Below are positions 47,200 through 55,689 of a stretch of DNA of 64,000 bases, one piece after another. A program made the translations under genes and the position numbers. This DNA is from Ignavibacterium sp. (lineage in GTDB: Bacteria; Bacteroidota; Ignavibacteria; Ignavibacteriales; Ignavibacteriaceae). The notes below the pieces were generated by a model, which was given only the letters and a program-made list of their open reading frames with translations, had not been told where the DNA came from and did no database searches. Position 1 is the first letter of the stretch, and every line of letters starts with the position of its first letter. The stretch lies in NCBI GenBank assembly GCA_032027145.1, contig JAVSMP010000001.1, positions 3,105,116 through 3,169,115 on the forward strand. The letters run 5' to 3'.

Positions 47200-47340
47200 G
47201 TTTTATTTTTTTTAATGCAAATATTCTATAATCTTACAGAGCATCTCAAGCAGTGCGTTACACTTAGTTTTTTGAAGTGTGGATGAAGACTAATTAATAA
47301 TGAATGTCACTCTTTATCAAGTTAAGGATAAAAGATAATT

Positions 47341-48024
47341 GTCACTTTGAGCGAAGTCGAAAAGTGACAAGAACAAAATCAGTCTTCGACTCCGCTCAGA
47401 CTGACTAATTAGAAACTAAAAATCCTCTGTAACTTTGAGCGAAGCCGAAAAGTGATAAGAACAAAAGTCAGTCTTCGACTCCGCTCAGACTGACTATGTA
47501 AACTGTTAATCCTCTGTCACTTTGAGCGAAGCCGAAAAGTGACAAGAACAAAAATCAGTCTTCGACTCCGCTCAGACTGACTAATTAGAAACTAAAAATC
47601 CTCTGTAACTTTGAGCGAAGCCGAAAAGTGATAAGAACAAAAGTCAGTCTTCGACTCCGCTCAGACTGACTATGTAAACTGTTAATCCTCTGTCACTTTG
47701 AGCGAAGCCGAAAAGTGACAAGAACAAAAATCAGTCTTCGACTCCGCTCAGACTGACTAATTAGAAACTAAAAATCCTCTGTAACTTTGAGCGAAGCCGA
47801 AAAGTGATAAGAACAAAAGTCAGTCTTCGACTCCGCTCAGACTGACTAATTGGAAAATGTTAATCCTCTGTCACTTTGAGCGAAGTCGAAAAGTGACAAG
47901 AACAAAAATCAGTCTTCGACTCCGCTCAGACTGACTAATTGGAAACTGAAAATCCTCTGTCACTTTGAGCGAAGCAGAAAAGTGACAAGAACAAAAGTCA
48001 TTCTTCGACTCTGCTTAGACTGAC
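47341..48024. repeat. Array of eight ~88-base units, each with two oppositely oriented palindromes
   Basis: Eight units start at about 47341, 47429, 47516, 47605, 47692, 47781, 47870 and 47959 (spacing 87-89). Each unit holds a 28-base imperfect palindrome beginning GTCACTTTGAGCGAAG and ending AAAAGTGAC, an AAGAACAAAA spacer, then a second 28-base palindrome GTCAGTCTTCGACTCCGC...AGACTGAC. The second is essentially an inverted, point-mutated copy of the first: the core GAGCGAAGTCGA compares with the reverse complement GAGCGGAGTCGA. A 20-odd-base AT-rich linker follows, in two main types that alternate. No reading frame crosses it. It resembles REP-type intergenic elements. Confidence 0.93.
47429..47780. 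repeat. Perfect 176-base higher-order tandem duplication inside the array
   Basis: 47429-47604 and 47605-47780 are identical over all 176 bases, and the identity continues for a further 67 or so bases into the next unit before the linker changes. This indicates recent expansion of two-unit blocks. Confidence 0.93.
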
Positions 48025-48104
48025 AGAAAATAAGATTATAATGAAACGAAGAAATGCTCTATCAGTTTATTGCAATAAAATTACAATGTTATTCTCAATA
48101 ACTA

Positions 48105-49706
48105 TTAAAACTTATTTGGACCTGCGTTTCTTATCTCTTCTGAGGTACTCTCTGCATACTCTAAAAAATTATCAACAAACATATTCGCAAGTTTCTTTGC
48201 CTGCTCATCATAAGCATTTTTATCTGTCCAGGTATTTTTCGGATTCAGGATTTCTTCAGGAACATCTGGACAGCTTTGCGGCACCATCAAATTAAAGAAC
48301 GAGTCTTTAACAAATTTAACATTATCAAGTTTGCCTTCTAATGCAGCAGTAAGCATTGCTCGTGTATATTTTATTTTCATTCTGCTGCCAACACCATAAG
48401 GTCCGCCTGTCCAGCCTGTATTTACGAGCCAGCAGTTAACTTTATGTTTAATAATTTTTTCACCGAGCAGTTTAGCATAAATACTTGGATGCAGAGCCAT
48501 AAATGGTGCTCCGAAACAAGTACTAAATGTAGCTTTGGGTTCATTAACTCCTTTTTCAGTTCCGGCAACTTTTGCAGTATAACCGGAAATAAAATGATAC
48601 ATCGCTTGTTCTGTTGTAAGTTTTGAAATTGGCGGCATAACACCAAATGCATCAGCGGTTAGCATAATAATATTTTTAGGATGTCCAGCTTTTCCGTCTT
48701 CAACAATATTTAACAGATGTGTAATCGGATAAGCAGCGCGGGTATTTTCTGTAAACGAATCATCATCAAGATCCAATCTGCGTGATTGAGAATCAATCTG
48801 AACATTTTCCAGGATAGTCCCGAATTTTCTTGTGCACTCATAAATCTCAGGTTCAGCTTCCTGTGAAAGTTTTATCACTTTGGCATAACAACCGCCTTCG
48901 TAGTTAAACACCCCATCATCGCCCCATCCATGTTCGTCATCACCAATTAATTTTCTGTTCGGATCGGAGGATAAAGTTGTTTTTCCAGTACCGCTTAAAC
49001 CAAAGAATAAAGCTACATCATTATCTTTACCAACATTAGCAGAACAGTGCATAGACATTACTCCGCGTAATGGCATAAGATAATTCATAATTGTAAAAAC
49101 AGATTTTTTTATCTCACCAGCATAACTTGTTCCGCCGATCAATACCAGTTTCTTTGCAAAGTTTAAAAGTATAAACGATTCTGAGTTTGTACAATCAACA
49201 TCCCTATCGGCATTAAAATTAGGCATATGGATAATTGTAAAATCTGTCTGATGTGCAGTCAGCTCTTCCGGAGTTTTATATCTTCTAAACATATTTCTGG
49301 CAAATAATGTATGCCATGCATTTTCAGAGATAACCCTAATGCCAATTTTATGCTTTGGTTCTGCACTTGCAAAGCAGTCTTCAACATATAAATCTTTACC
49401 CTGAATATAAGCCATCATCTTAAAATAAATTCTCTCAGCACATTCTGAAGACATGCCTTTATTAACTTTTCCCCACCAGATATTTTTTTCACTTTCAGGT
49501 TCACGAACAATAAATTTATCATTAGGGCTTCTTCCGGTATGATAGCCGGTCCTAACCACTAAAGGTCCCAAATGAGCTAATAATCCTTCACGCCGTCTTA
49601 TCACCTGTTCGTAAAGTGCAGGCGTGCCGTAGTTATAAAATACCTCTCTGATATTCTTAATACCTAAGGTATTAAGTTCTTCCATCAATCTAACTTTTTT
49701 AATCAT
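48105..49706 (-). CDS. pckA: Phosphoenolpyruvate carboxykinase (ATP)
   Basis: A 533-residue cytoplasmic enzyme of the ATP-dependent family. Visible signatures are RTGYHTGRSPNDKFIV, the kinase-1a P-loop GLSGTGKTTLSSDP (about 234-247), LIGDDEHGWGDDGVFNYEGG, and the C-terminal substrate block LVNTGWTGGPYG. It converts oxaloacetate plus ATP to phosphoenolpyruvate, CO2 and ADP, the entry step of gluconeogenesis. Length is normal for the family. AAGGA six bases before the first ATG supports the start at 49706. It is separated by 44 bases from bshB1 upstream on the same strand, and its 3' end faces the repeat array. Confidence 0.98.
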   Translation of the reverse strand: MIKKVRLMEELNTLGIKNIREVFYNYGTPALYEQVIRRREGLLAHLGPLVVRTGYHTGRSPNDKFIVREPESEKNIWWGKVNKGMSSECAERIYFKMMAYIQGKDLYVEDCFASAEPKHKIGIRVISENAWHTLFARNMFRRYKTPEELTAHQTDFTIIHMPNFNADRDVDCTNSESFILLNFAKKLVLIGGTSYAGEIKKSVFTIMNYLMPLRGVMSMHCSANVGKDNDVALFFGLSGTGKTTLSSDPNRKLIGDDEHGWGDDGVFNYEGGCYAKVIKLSQEAEPEIYECTRKFGTILENVQIDSQSRRLDLDDDSFTENTRAAYPITHLLNIVEDGKAGHPKNIIMLTADAFGVMPPISKLTTEQAMYHFISGYTAKVAGTEKGVNEPKATFSTCFGAPFMALHPSIYAKLLGEKIIKHKVNCWLVNTGWTGGPYGVGSRMKIKYTRAMLTAALEGKLDNVKFVKDSFFNLMVPQSCPDVPEEILNPKNTWTDKNAYDEQAKKLANMFVDNFLEYAESTSEEIRNAGPNKF

Positions 49707-49750
49707 AATTTTTCCTTTTACTGTTTAATCAAGTCTTTAAGTGTTTAATC

Positions 49751-50476
49751 TTATTTATTTATTTTAAATATACTGTTATGATCGAGTTCAATTTTCTCTT
49801 CACAAAAGAAAGGTTCAGCATAATTTCTTCCTATTGCGAAACCATAAAACTTTGCCCGTGACTTAACATAATTTATAAATCCTGGTTTACTAATAAAAGT
49901 TTCAGGTTCCAAACTTCTTGGGTTATGAAATTGTGTAGAATAACATTCAATAGCTTTCATTTTTGTTTCAAATGTATCGGAGATATCATATACAAACGAA
50001 GGCTCAAAAGTGTAAGTCTGCATATAATAATATAGTCTTTCAGGTCTAAAATGATTTTGTGGAACCTTCCTATCAAATGTTTTGATTTTTGCAAGACCGG
50101 TAGAAAACATTGCTCTTTTAACAAGATTGCTTGCATCAATATGATCAGGATGACGATCATTAAAATAAGGAGCGAAAATTATTTCAGGTTTATATTTTCT
50201 GATTTTACAGATAACCTTCATCAGATTTTCTTTTGTATTTTCAATATTTCCATCCGGAATTCCAAGGTTTTCGCGAACAGTAACTTTCAATACAAGTGCA
50301 GCATTAAAAGCCTCTTGTTGTCTGGTTTCTGCGGTACCCCTTGTGCCAAGTTCTCCTTTAGTAAGATCAATTATACCAACTTTAATATTGTTTTTAGAAA
50401 AGTCTGCAATAGTTCCACCCATTGCCAGTTCAGCATCATCCGGATGAGCTGCGAATACCAGTACGTCTAATTTCAT
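49751..50476 (-). CDS. bshB1: Bacillithiol biosynthesis deacetylase BshB1
   Basis: A 241-residue PIG-L/LmbE-family zinc deacetylase with FAAHPDDAELAMGGTIAD (residues about 8-25) and the second metal block NDRHPDHIDAS. LTKGELGTRGT and FHNPRSLEPETFISKP are typical of the BshB1 branch. It removes the acetyl group from GlcNAc-malate to give GlcN-malate in bacillithiol synthesis, a low-molecular-weight thiol of many Bacteroidota-type bacteria. No other bsh genes lie nearby. A TAGGTAAA site precedes the ATG. It is transcribed toward pckA. Confidence 0.92.
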   Translation of the reverse strand: MKLDVLVFAAHPDDAELAMGGTIADFSKNNIKVGIIDLTKGELGTRGTAETRQQEAFNAALVLKVTVRENLGIPDGNIENTKENLMKVICKIRKYKPEIIFAPYFNDRHPDHIDASNLVKRAMFSTGLAKIKTFDRKVPQNHFRPERLYYYMQTYTFEPSFVYDISDTFETKMKAIECYSTQFHNPRSLEPETFISKPGFINYVKSRAKFYGFAIGRNYAEPFFCEEKIELDHNSIFKINK

Positions 50477-50667
50477 GCTTTACCTAAATTTTAAAATTGA
50501 TACTCCGAACTTAAAAATTTTATTTTATGTAAGCTAATAGCTTTGATGATGTTCTGATTTGGATTAACAATTTTATAATAAGTTTATTGAATCATTTGTT
50601 ATTTGACATCATATTTTTATTTTAATAAAAACTAATCCAATTAATAATTAAAATCTCAGGTAAATAA

Positions 50668-52200
50668 ATGAAAAAACTATTTACTCTTTTAATGGTCATA
50701 TTTTTTCTGCCTTTTATTTTCTCGCAAAATTATGTTTGGCAGCTTAAAAAATCCGGTTCTAGTTTAGGCGGTCCAATTGATGTAGAAAAGTATAACCACA
50801 ATAATGTTTATTACGGCTCAGTTAATAAGATTTTTAAAAGTACCGACCGGGGTGAAACTTTTGTTCAGATTGGTGTAAATATTCCATCAGCAAGTGAAAT
50901 CAAATGTGTAATTATTGATGACAATAATCCGAATGTTATTCTTGTTGGAATTGAAGCCGCATCAGATAAGATAGTCAAAACTACTGATGCTGGTGCAACC
51001 TGGACCATTACTGCCGATGGCTTATCTTTTTCATATTTTGGAATTCCAATTACACAGGATCCTGCTCACCCGGATACTTTTTATACAATGAATGGAAACA
51101 ATTTTATGCGCTCAACTGATTTTGGTTCAACCTGGACTACTATTGCGGCATCCTTTGGAACAAACAGCGCACCTTGTGATATCGAAGTTTTCCCGGATAC
51201 TTCAATCATCCTTGTTGGAGATAATGGAACAGGTATTTTCAGAAGTTCAAATTATGGTTTAACCTGGACACAAACTTACAGCACTTCAGGTGAAATCCCC
51301 ACCATTGCTGTTGACTTTACTCAGCCAGGTATTGCTTATGCAACAAAATGGGCTGGCGGCGGCGGACTGCTTAAATCTACTGATTATGGCGCAACCTGGA
51401 CACTTATACCTGGATTTACAGGTCAGTATATGTGGGGAGTTCATGTTAATCCTTTCGATGGAAATGAAGTTTATGCAGGCTGTTACTCTTGCAACTTAAC
51501 CTGGAAAACAAAAAATGGTGGAGCAACCTGGCAAACTGTTTCAATTCCTTCAACAAATTATCAGTACTTTATTGTTGATTCTATGAATGTTTTTGCTGCT
51601 CAGGGTAATGGGTTTTATAAATTAGATTCACCTTTCTTTATTCCGGTTGAGTTAACTTTATTCAAGGCTGAACTGCAAGATGAAAATATTTTACTTAATT
51701 GGACTACTGCAACTGAGTTAAATAATTCCGGATTTGAAATTGAATCAAGTACAAATAATGTGGATTTTGTTAAGATAGGATTTGTTCCCGGATATGGAAC
51801 AACAACAGAATCAAAAAGTTATTCGTTTATTATTTCACAAACCTATGACTTTAAAACCTTTTATAGACTTAAACAGATTGATTTTGATGGTTCACATCAA
51901 TATTCATCTTCGGTTGAAGTTGAATCAGTTCTGCCCAAAGAATTTTCTTTAGCTCAAAACTATCCCAATCCATTTAACCCTTCAACAACTATCCGTTACC
52001 AGATTCCAAAAGATGGTTTGGTAACACTAAAAATTTATGACATACTCGGTAATGAAATTGCCGAATTAGTGAACGAACAAAAAACTGCAGGCAGATATGA
52101 ATTGAACTTCAATGCCTCCGGAATTGCAAACGGAGTTTATATTTATAAAATACAATCAGGAGAATATATTTCTTCCAGAAAGATGATGCTGATTAAATAA
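50668..52200 (+). CDS. Secreted Asp-box (BNR) repeat protein with T9SS sorting domain
   Basis: A 510-residue protein with a signal peptide (ending IFSQN). At least six Asp-box repeats are present: STDRGETF, TTDAGATW, STDFGSTW, SSNYGLTW, STDYGATW and KNGGATWQ. These form a sialidase/VPS10-like propeller, but the arginine triad and other catalytic residues of sialidases are not evident, so enzymatic activity is not claimed. An FnIII-like segment (about 325-400, LLNWTTATELNNSGFEIE) precedes the C-terminal sorting domain (AQNYPNPFNPSTTIRYQ ... SRKMMLIK). CAGGT precedes the ATG. Probably a surface-exposed or secreted binding protein. Confidence 0.86.
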   Translation: MKKLFTLLMVIFFLPFIFSQNYVWQLKKSGSSLGGPIDVEKYNHNNVYYGSVNKIFKSTDRGETFVQIGVNIPSASEIKCVIIDDNNPNVILVGIEAASDKIVKTTDAGATWTITADGLSFSYFGIPITQDPAHPDTFYTMNGNNFMRSTDFGSTWTTIAASFGTNSAPCDIEVFPDTSIILVGDNGTGIFRSSNYGLTWTQTYSTSGEIPTIAVDFTQPGIAYATKWAGGGGLLKSTDYGATWTLIPGFTGQYMWGVHVNPFDGNEVYAGCYSCNLTWKTKNGGATWQTVSIPSTNYQYFIVDSMNVFAAQGNGFYKLDSPFFIPVELTLFKAELQDENILLNWTTATELNNSGFEIESSTNNVDFVKIGFVPGYGTTTESKSYSFIISQTYDFKTFYRLKQIDFDGSHQYSSSVEVESVLPKEFSLAQNYPNPFNPSTTIRYQIPKDGLVTLKIYDILGNEIAELVNEQKTAGRYELNFNASGIANGVYIYKIQSGEYISSRKMMLIK

Positions 52201-52329
52201 TGTTTGGTATTAACAAACCCAATTTCTAAAAAATCTTTTCAAGAATAATTTAACTCAGCAATTGGATTAAATCCTTTTTATTTTTGAAGCAGGAAGATAT
52301 TTTTACAAAAGTAAATCAAGAGGCATTTT

Positions 52330-53982
52330 ATGAAATACTTCATAACTATTTTTATAATATTTTCAGGATTGTCTTCAATGCTTGCACAAAATAATAAAAC
52401 AGCTTTCATTAATGGTAAAGTTTTTACAGTAAACGAGAATCAGCCGCTCGCACAGGCAGTAGTAGTACAGGATAATAAAATTCTTTTTGTCGGTACCAAT
52501 GATGAAGCAAAAAAGTTTATTGATAAAAATACTAATGTAGTTGATTTAGACGGCAAACTGATGCTTCCGGGATTCAATGATAATCACGTTCATTTTTTAA
52601 CAGGTGGTTTTTATTTACTTGGCATCGATCTTAGACCGGCAAATTCAACTTCAGAGTTCAAACAAATACTTAAAGACTATGCAGCTAAGTATCCCCGTAA
52701 ATGGATAACCGGTGGATATTGGGATCATGAAAAATGGGAAGTTAAAGATCTTCCGACTAAAGAAATGATTGATGCAGTAGTTTCTAATCAGCCTGTATTT
52801 GTTGAAAGACTTGATGGACATATGGGTGTTGCAAATTCTTATGCACTTAAAATTGCAGGAATCACAAAAGATACTGAAAGTCCTGACGGCGGTCTTATTG
52901 TTAAAGATCCTAAAACCGGTGAACCAACCGGAGTGCTAAAAGATAATGCAATGGAAATTCTGACTAAACATATTCCTGACCCAACTGAAGAAGAAAATTA
53001 TGATGCTCTTTTAGCTGCACTTAATGAAGCCAAGCGATTGGGAGTAACAAGTATTCAGGATATGAGTTATCTTGATGCTTTAACAGTTTATGAGCGTGCA
53101 AAAAATGAAGGTATATTAACTTGCAGAATTTTTTCACGATGGCCCATTGCTGATTATAAATATCTTGTAAAGAACAATATAAAGGCAGGCTATGGTGATG
53201 ATTTGATCAGAATGGGTTCATTAAAAGGTTTCGCAGATGGATCATTAGGATCAAGCACTGCATGGTTTTTTGAAAAATATGTTCAGGATACTACTACAAG
53301 CGGTTTGGCAATGGATAATATAACCGATGGCAGTATGGATAAATGGTGTCTGGATGCAGATAAAAACAGACTACAAATTTGTGTTCACGCTATCGGAGAT
53401 AAAGCAAACTCGTATATGCTCGATCTTTACGCTAAGATTATACAAGAAAACCCCAAGTGGGATAGAAGATTCAGAATTGAACATGCACAGCATGTAAAAT
53501 TTGAAGATATTAAAAGATTTGCTGAGCTTGGTGTTATTGCTTCTGTTCAGCCTTATCATTGTATAGATGACGGCGTTTGGGCTGAGAAAAGAATAGGACC
53601 TGAAAGACTTAAATATTCTTACCCTTTTAAATCATTTCTTGAAGCGGGAGTTAAATTATGCTTTGGTACTGATTGGTATGTTGCACCACTAAATCCATTA
53701 CTTGGGATTTATGCCGCCGTAACAAGAAGAACTCTGGATGATAAAAATCCTGATGGCTGGATACCTGAGCAAAAAATCTCAGTTGAAGATGCAATTAAAT
53801 GTTATACTTTAAACTCAGCTTATGCATCGTTTGAAGAGAATATTAAAGGCAGCATTGAAACAGGCAAGCTGGCTGATTTAGTTGTACTTAGTGATGATAT
53901 ACTCACAATTGATCCAGTTAAAATTAAAGATGTAGAAGTTACAATGACTGTCTTTGATGGCAAGATCATTTATAAGAAATAA
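52330..53982 (+). CDS. Exported YtcJ-like amidohydrolase
   Basis: A 550-residue amidohydrolase-3 family protein with an N-terminal signal peptide (ending SMLAQ). Metal and active-site blocks include FNDNHVHFL (HxH), KGFADGSLGSST, CVHAIGDKAN, FRIEHAQHV and LCFGTDWYVAPLNPL. The family hydrolyses C-N bonds of varied amides and is usually cytoplasmic, so export here is notable. Substrate cannot be assigned. AGAGG lies seven bases before the ATG. Single gene with no obvious partner, in the segment bounded by the two repeat arrays. Confidence 0.9.
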   Translation: MKYFITIFIIFSGLSSMLAQNNKTAFINGKVFTVNENQPLAQAVVVQDNKILFVGTNDEAKKFIDKNTNVVDLDGKLMLPGFNDNHVHFLTGGFYLLGIDLRPANSTSEFKQILKDYAAKYPRKWITGGYWDHEKWEVKDLPTKEMIDAVVSNQPVFVERLDGHMGVANSYALKIAGITKDTESPDGGLIVKDPKTGEPTGVLKDNAMEILTKHIPDPTEEENYDALLAALNEAKRLGVTSIQDMSYLDALTVYERAKNEGILTCRIFSRWPIADYKYLVKNNIKAGYGDDLIRMGSLKGFADGSLGSSTAWFFEKYVQDTTTSGLAMDNITDGSMDKWCLDADKNRLQICVHAIGDKANSYMLDLYAKIIQENPKWDRRFRIEHAQHVKFEDIKRFAELGVIASVQPYHCIDDGVWAEKRIGPERLKYSYPFKSFLEAGVKLCFGTDWYVAPLNPLLGIYAAVTRRTLDDKNPDGWIPEQKISVEDAIKCYTLNSAYASFEENIKGSIETGKLADLVVLSDDILTIDPVKIKDVEVTMTVFDGKIIYKK

Positions 53983-54057
53983 GAATACGGAATCTGCCTT
54001 ATTTACTTAAGTAAAGTTTCTGAATAGGTTTTGCTCAAATAAATCAAGGATTCTGTT

Positions 54058-54450
54058 ATGAAACATTTCAAATGGCTCTCTTTTGCATTTGTGCTTATAA
54101 TCTTTTCAGGAATGTTAAATCATTCTTATTCACAATCTATTTACTTCTGTGAAGGAGTAGATGATGATGGGCAGCCAATTAACGAAAGTTCAGTGTTTAC
54201 AATTCCGGAAGGCGGTGGATATCTCTATGTACTTATTCAATTGCCGTATGAGATTGATTGTAAAGAGATTGATCTTGAGATTTACAGAAATGACAGCTAT
54301 GATACTACTATTACCATCAATACAGAGAGAAACTGGACATGGTTCTGGAAAAAAGTTACTTTTTATAAATCGGGCGATTTTGATATTGATGTTTATGATT
54401 GTAATGATGAATATATTATATCCGGATCAGTCACAATAGAAATGGAATAA
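54058..54450 (+). CDS. Small secreted protein of unknown family
   Basis: A 130-residue protein with a signal peptide (about 1-25, ending SYSQ). The mature part is acidic (EGVDDDGQPINESS, DFDIDVYDCNDEY) with strand-forming segments and a Trp pair (NWTWFWKK). Three cysteines are visible in the mature chain. It looks like a small beta-sandwich, but I do not recognise the family. A good AAGGA site precedes the ATG, and the reading frame is clean. Its 3' end points directly into the second repeat array. Confidence 0.65.
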   Translation: MKHFKWLSFAFVLIIFSGMLNHSYSQSIYFCEGVDDDGQPINESSVFTIPEGGGYLYVLIQLPYEIDCKEIDLEIYRNDSYDTTITINTERNWTWFWKKVTFYKSGDFDIDVYDCNDEYIISGSVTIEME

Positions 54451-54832
54451 AATTCGTCTATGTCAGTCGAGCAGAGTCGAAGAATGACTTTTGTTCTTGT
54501 CACTTTTCTGCTTCGCTCAAAGTGACAGAGGATTAACAGTTTACAATTAGTCAGTCTGAGCGGAGTAGAAGACTGACTCTTGTTCTTGTCACTTTTCGAC
54601 TTCGCTCAAAGTGACAGAGGATTAACAGTTTCCAATTAGTCAGTCTGAGCGGAGTCGAAGACTGACTTTTGTTTCTGTCACTTTTCTGCTTCGCTCAAAG
54701 TGACAGAGGATTTTCAGTTTACAATTAGTCAGTCTGAGCGGAGTCGAAGACTGACTTTTGTTCCTGTCACTTTTCGGCTTCGCTCAAAGTGACGATTTTC
54801 TTTTATCTTGAGATTGAAGAAGACTGGCATTT
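54451..54832. other. Convergent intergenic region occupied by the second repeat array
   Basis: About 380 bases between the small secreted protein (plus) and prmA (minus). Nearly all of it is repeat units, and no gene is present. Confidence 0.8.
54462..54793. repeat. Second repeat array, four units, inverted relative to the first
   Basis: Units start at about 54462, 54550, 54639 and 54728 (spacing 88-89). Each is the reverse complement of the unit at 47.3-48.0 kb: a GTCAGTCTGAGCGGAGTCGA-type palindrome, a short spacer, then a GTCACTTTTCTGCTTCGCTC or GTCACTTTTCGACTTCGCTC palindrome ending AAAGTGAC, then a linker with AGAGGATTAACAGTTT. The first unit is the most diverged. Confidence 0.93.
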
Positions 54833-55684
54833 TTATTTTATCTTCTTAAACACCAACCCAATCCATTCATCCATTTTCAAATAATCAATTTCTTGAAATC
54901 CTAAAGAAGAGTATCTTGAAACAATTACTTCCCTATCCATCTCTAACAAACCGGATAAAATTAAAACCCCATTCGCTTTTATTCTAAAACTAAATCCATC
55001 AGATAACTCAAGCAGAATATTTTTCTGGATGTTTGCAATAATTAAATCAAAATCATTTTCTTTTATTTCATTCAGCTCACATTTCCTGATTTCAACTTGC
55101 GAACTAACTTCATTCAAGTTTGTATTTTCAACTCCGTTTTCATAACACCATTCATCAATATCAAATGCAATAACTTTTTCTGCTTTAAGTTTAGCGGCAG
55201 CAATTGCTAATATAGCTGTCCCTGAGCCGGCATCCAGCACCTTTGAATCAGCTTTCAAATATTTTTCAATAAACTTCAGACAAATTTTAGTTGTCTGATG
55301 ATCTCCGGTTCCAAAGGACATTTTAGGATCAAGTGTTAATACAATCTCTTCGGGTTTGGGATGATATTCTTTAAATGTCGGCTTTATAACTATTCTATCG
55401 GTAACGTGTACAACTTCTCTGCTCTTTTCCCATTCTTCATTCCAGTTTTTTTCCTGAACATAATTTTCCTGAATTGAAAAATCCCTGAGTAAACTATTAT
55501 CCTTTAAATGATTTAGAACGGTTTCTATCCCGTCAACAGTAATATCTTCTTTACTTGCAAAAACTTTCAGACAATTAACATCTTCGTTAATTCCGTCAAT
55601 ATCAAGTTCCCATAAAACAGAGCTTAATATCTCTGCATTAAATGGCTCGGCAGTAATAATAAATTCTTTAAATAATCTGGTCAT
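54833..55684 (-). CDS. prmA: Ribosomal protein L11 methyltransferase PrmA
   Basis: A 283-residue methyltransferase of expected length. It has the PrmA-typical linker DPKMSFGTGDHQTTKICLKF, SAM motif I VLDAGSGTAILAI (about 146-158), motif II KVIAFDIDEW, and the catalytic-loop variant DLIIANIQKNILLEL. It tri-methylates amino groups of ribosomal protein L11. The gene starts five bases after the dacB stop on the same strand, so the two are likely co-transcribed. Its 3' end faces the second repeat array. Confidence 0.95.
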   Translation of the reverse strand: MTRLFKEFIITAEPFNAEILSSVLWELDIDGINEDVNCLKVFASKEDITVDGIETVLNHLKDNSLLRDFSIQENYVQEKNWNEEWEKSREVVHVTDRIVIKPTFKEYHPKPEEIVLTLDPKMSFGTGDHQTTKICLKFIEKYLKADSKVLDAGSGTAILAIAAAKLKAEKVIAFDIDEWCYENGVENTNLNEVSSQVEIRKCELNEIKENDFDLIIANIQKNILLELSDGFSFRIKANGVLILSGLLEMDREVIVSRYSSLGFQEIDYLKMDEWIGLVFKKIK

Positions 55685-55689
55685 AATTT

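Larger units (their letters stand above)
47200..48104. other. Convergent intergenic region filled by the 47.3-48.0 kb repeat array
   Basis: About 900 bases between the phosphoesterase (plus) and pckA (minus) stops. The first 140 bases are AT-rich with a small hairpin (ACACTT...AAGTGT near 47259-47280). Positions 47341-48024 are the repeat array. I see no gene: the open frame at 48041-48295 overlaps pckA and is not credible. Confidence 0.8.

Noticed and set aside
47341-48024. Possible CRISPR array
   Set aside because: Units of 87-89 bases contain two palindromes and the linkers recur rather than being unique; there is no constant 24-40 base repeat with unique spacers and no cas gene.
48041-48295. 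Open frame on the plus strand
   Set aside because: It overlaps the 3' end of pckA and starts in repeat-flanking sequence; the product is low complexity and unlike any protein family.
50668-52200. Sialidase assignment for the Asp-box protein
   Set aside because: Asp boxes only show a propeller fold; the FRIP motif and arginine triad were not found.
52260-52330. Bacteroidota-type promoter (TTG ... TATTTTTG) before the amidohydrolase gene
   Set aside because: The -7-like TAnnTTTG match is present but the spacing to the TTG is only 14 bases, too short for the known -33/-7 arrangement, and the region is very AT-rich.
54161-54439. Second plus-strand frame inside the small secreted protein gene
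   Set aside because: It is Met/Ile-rich and out of frame with a gene that has a signal peptide and good ribosome binding site.
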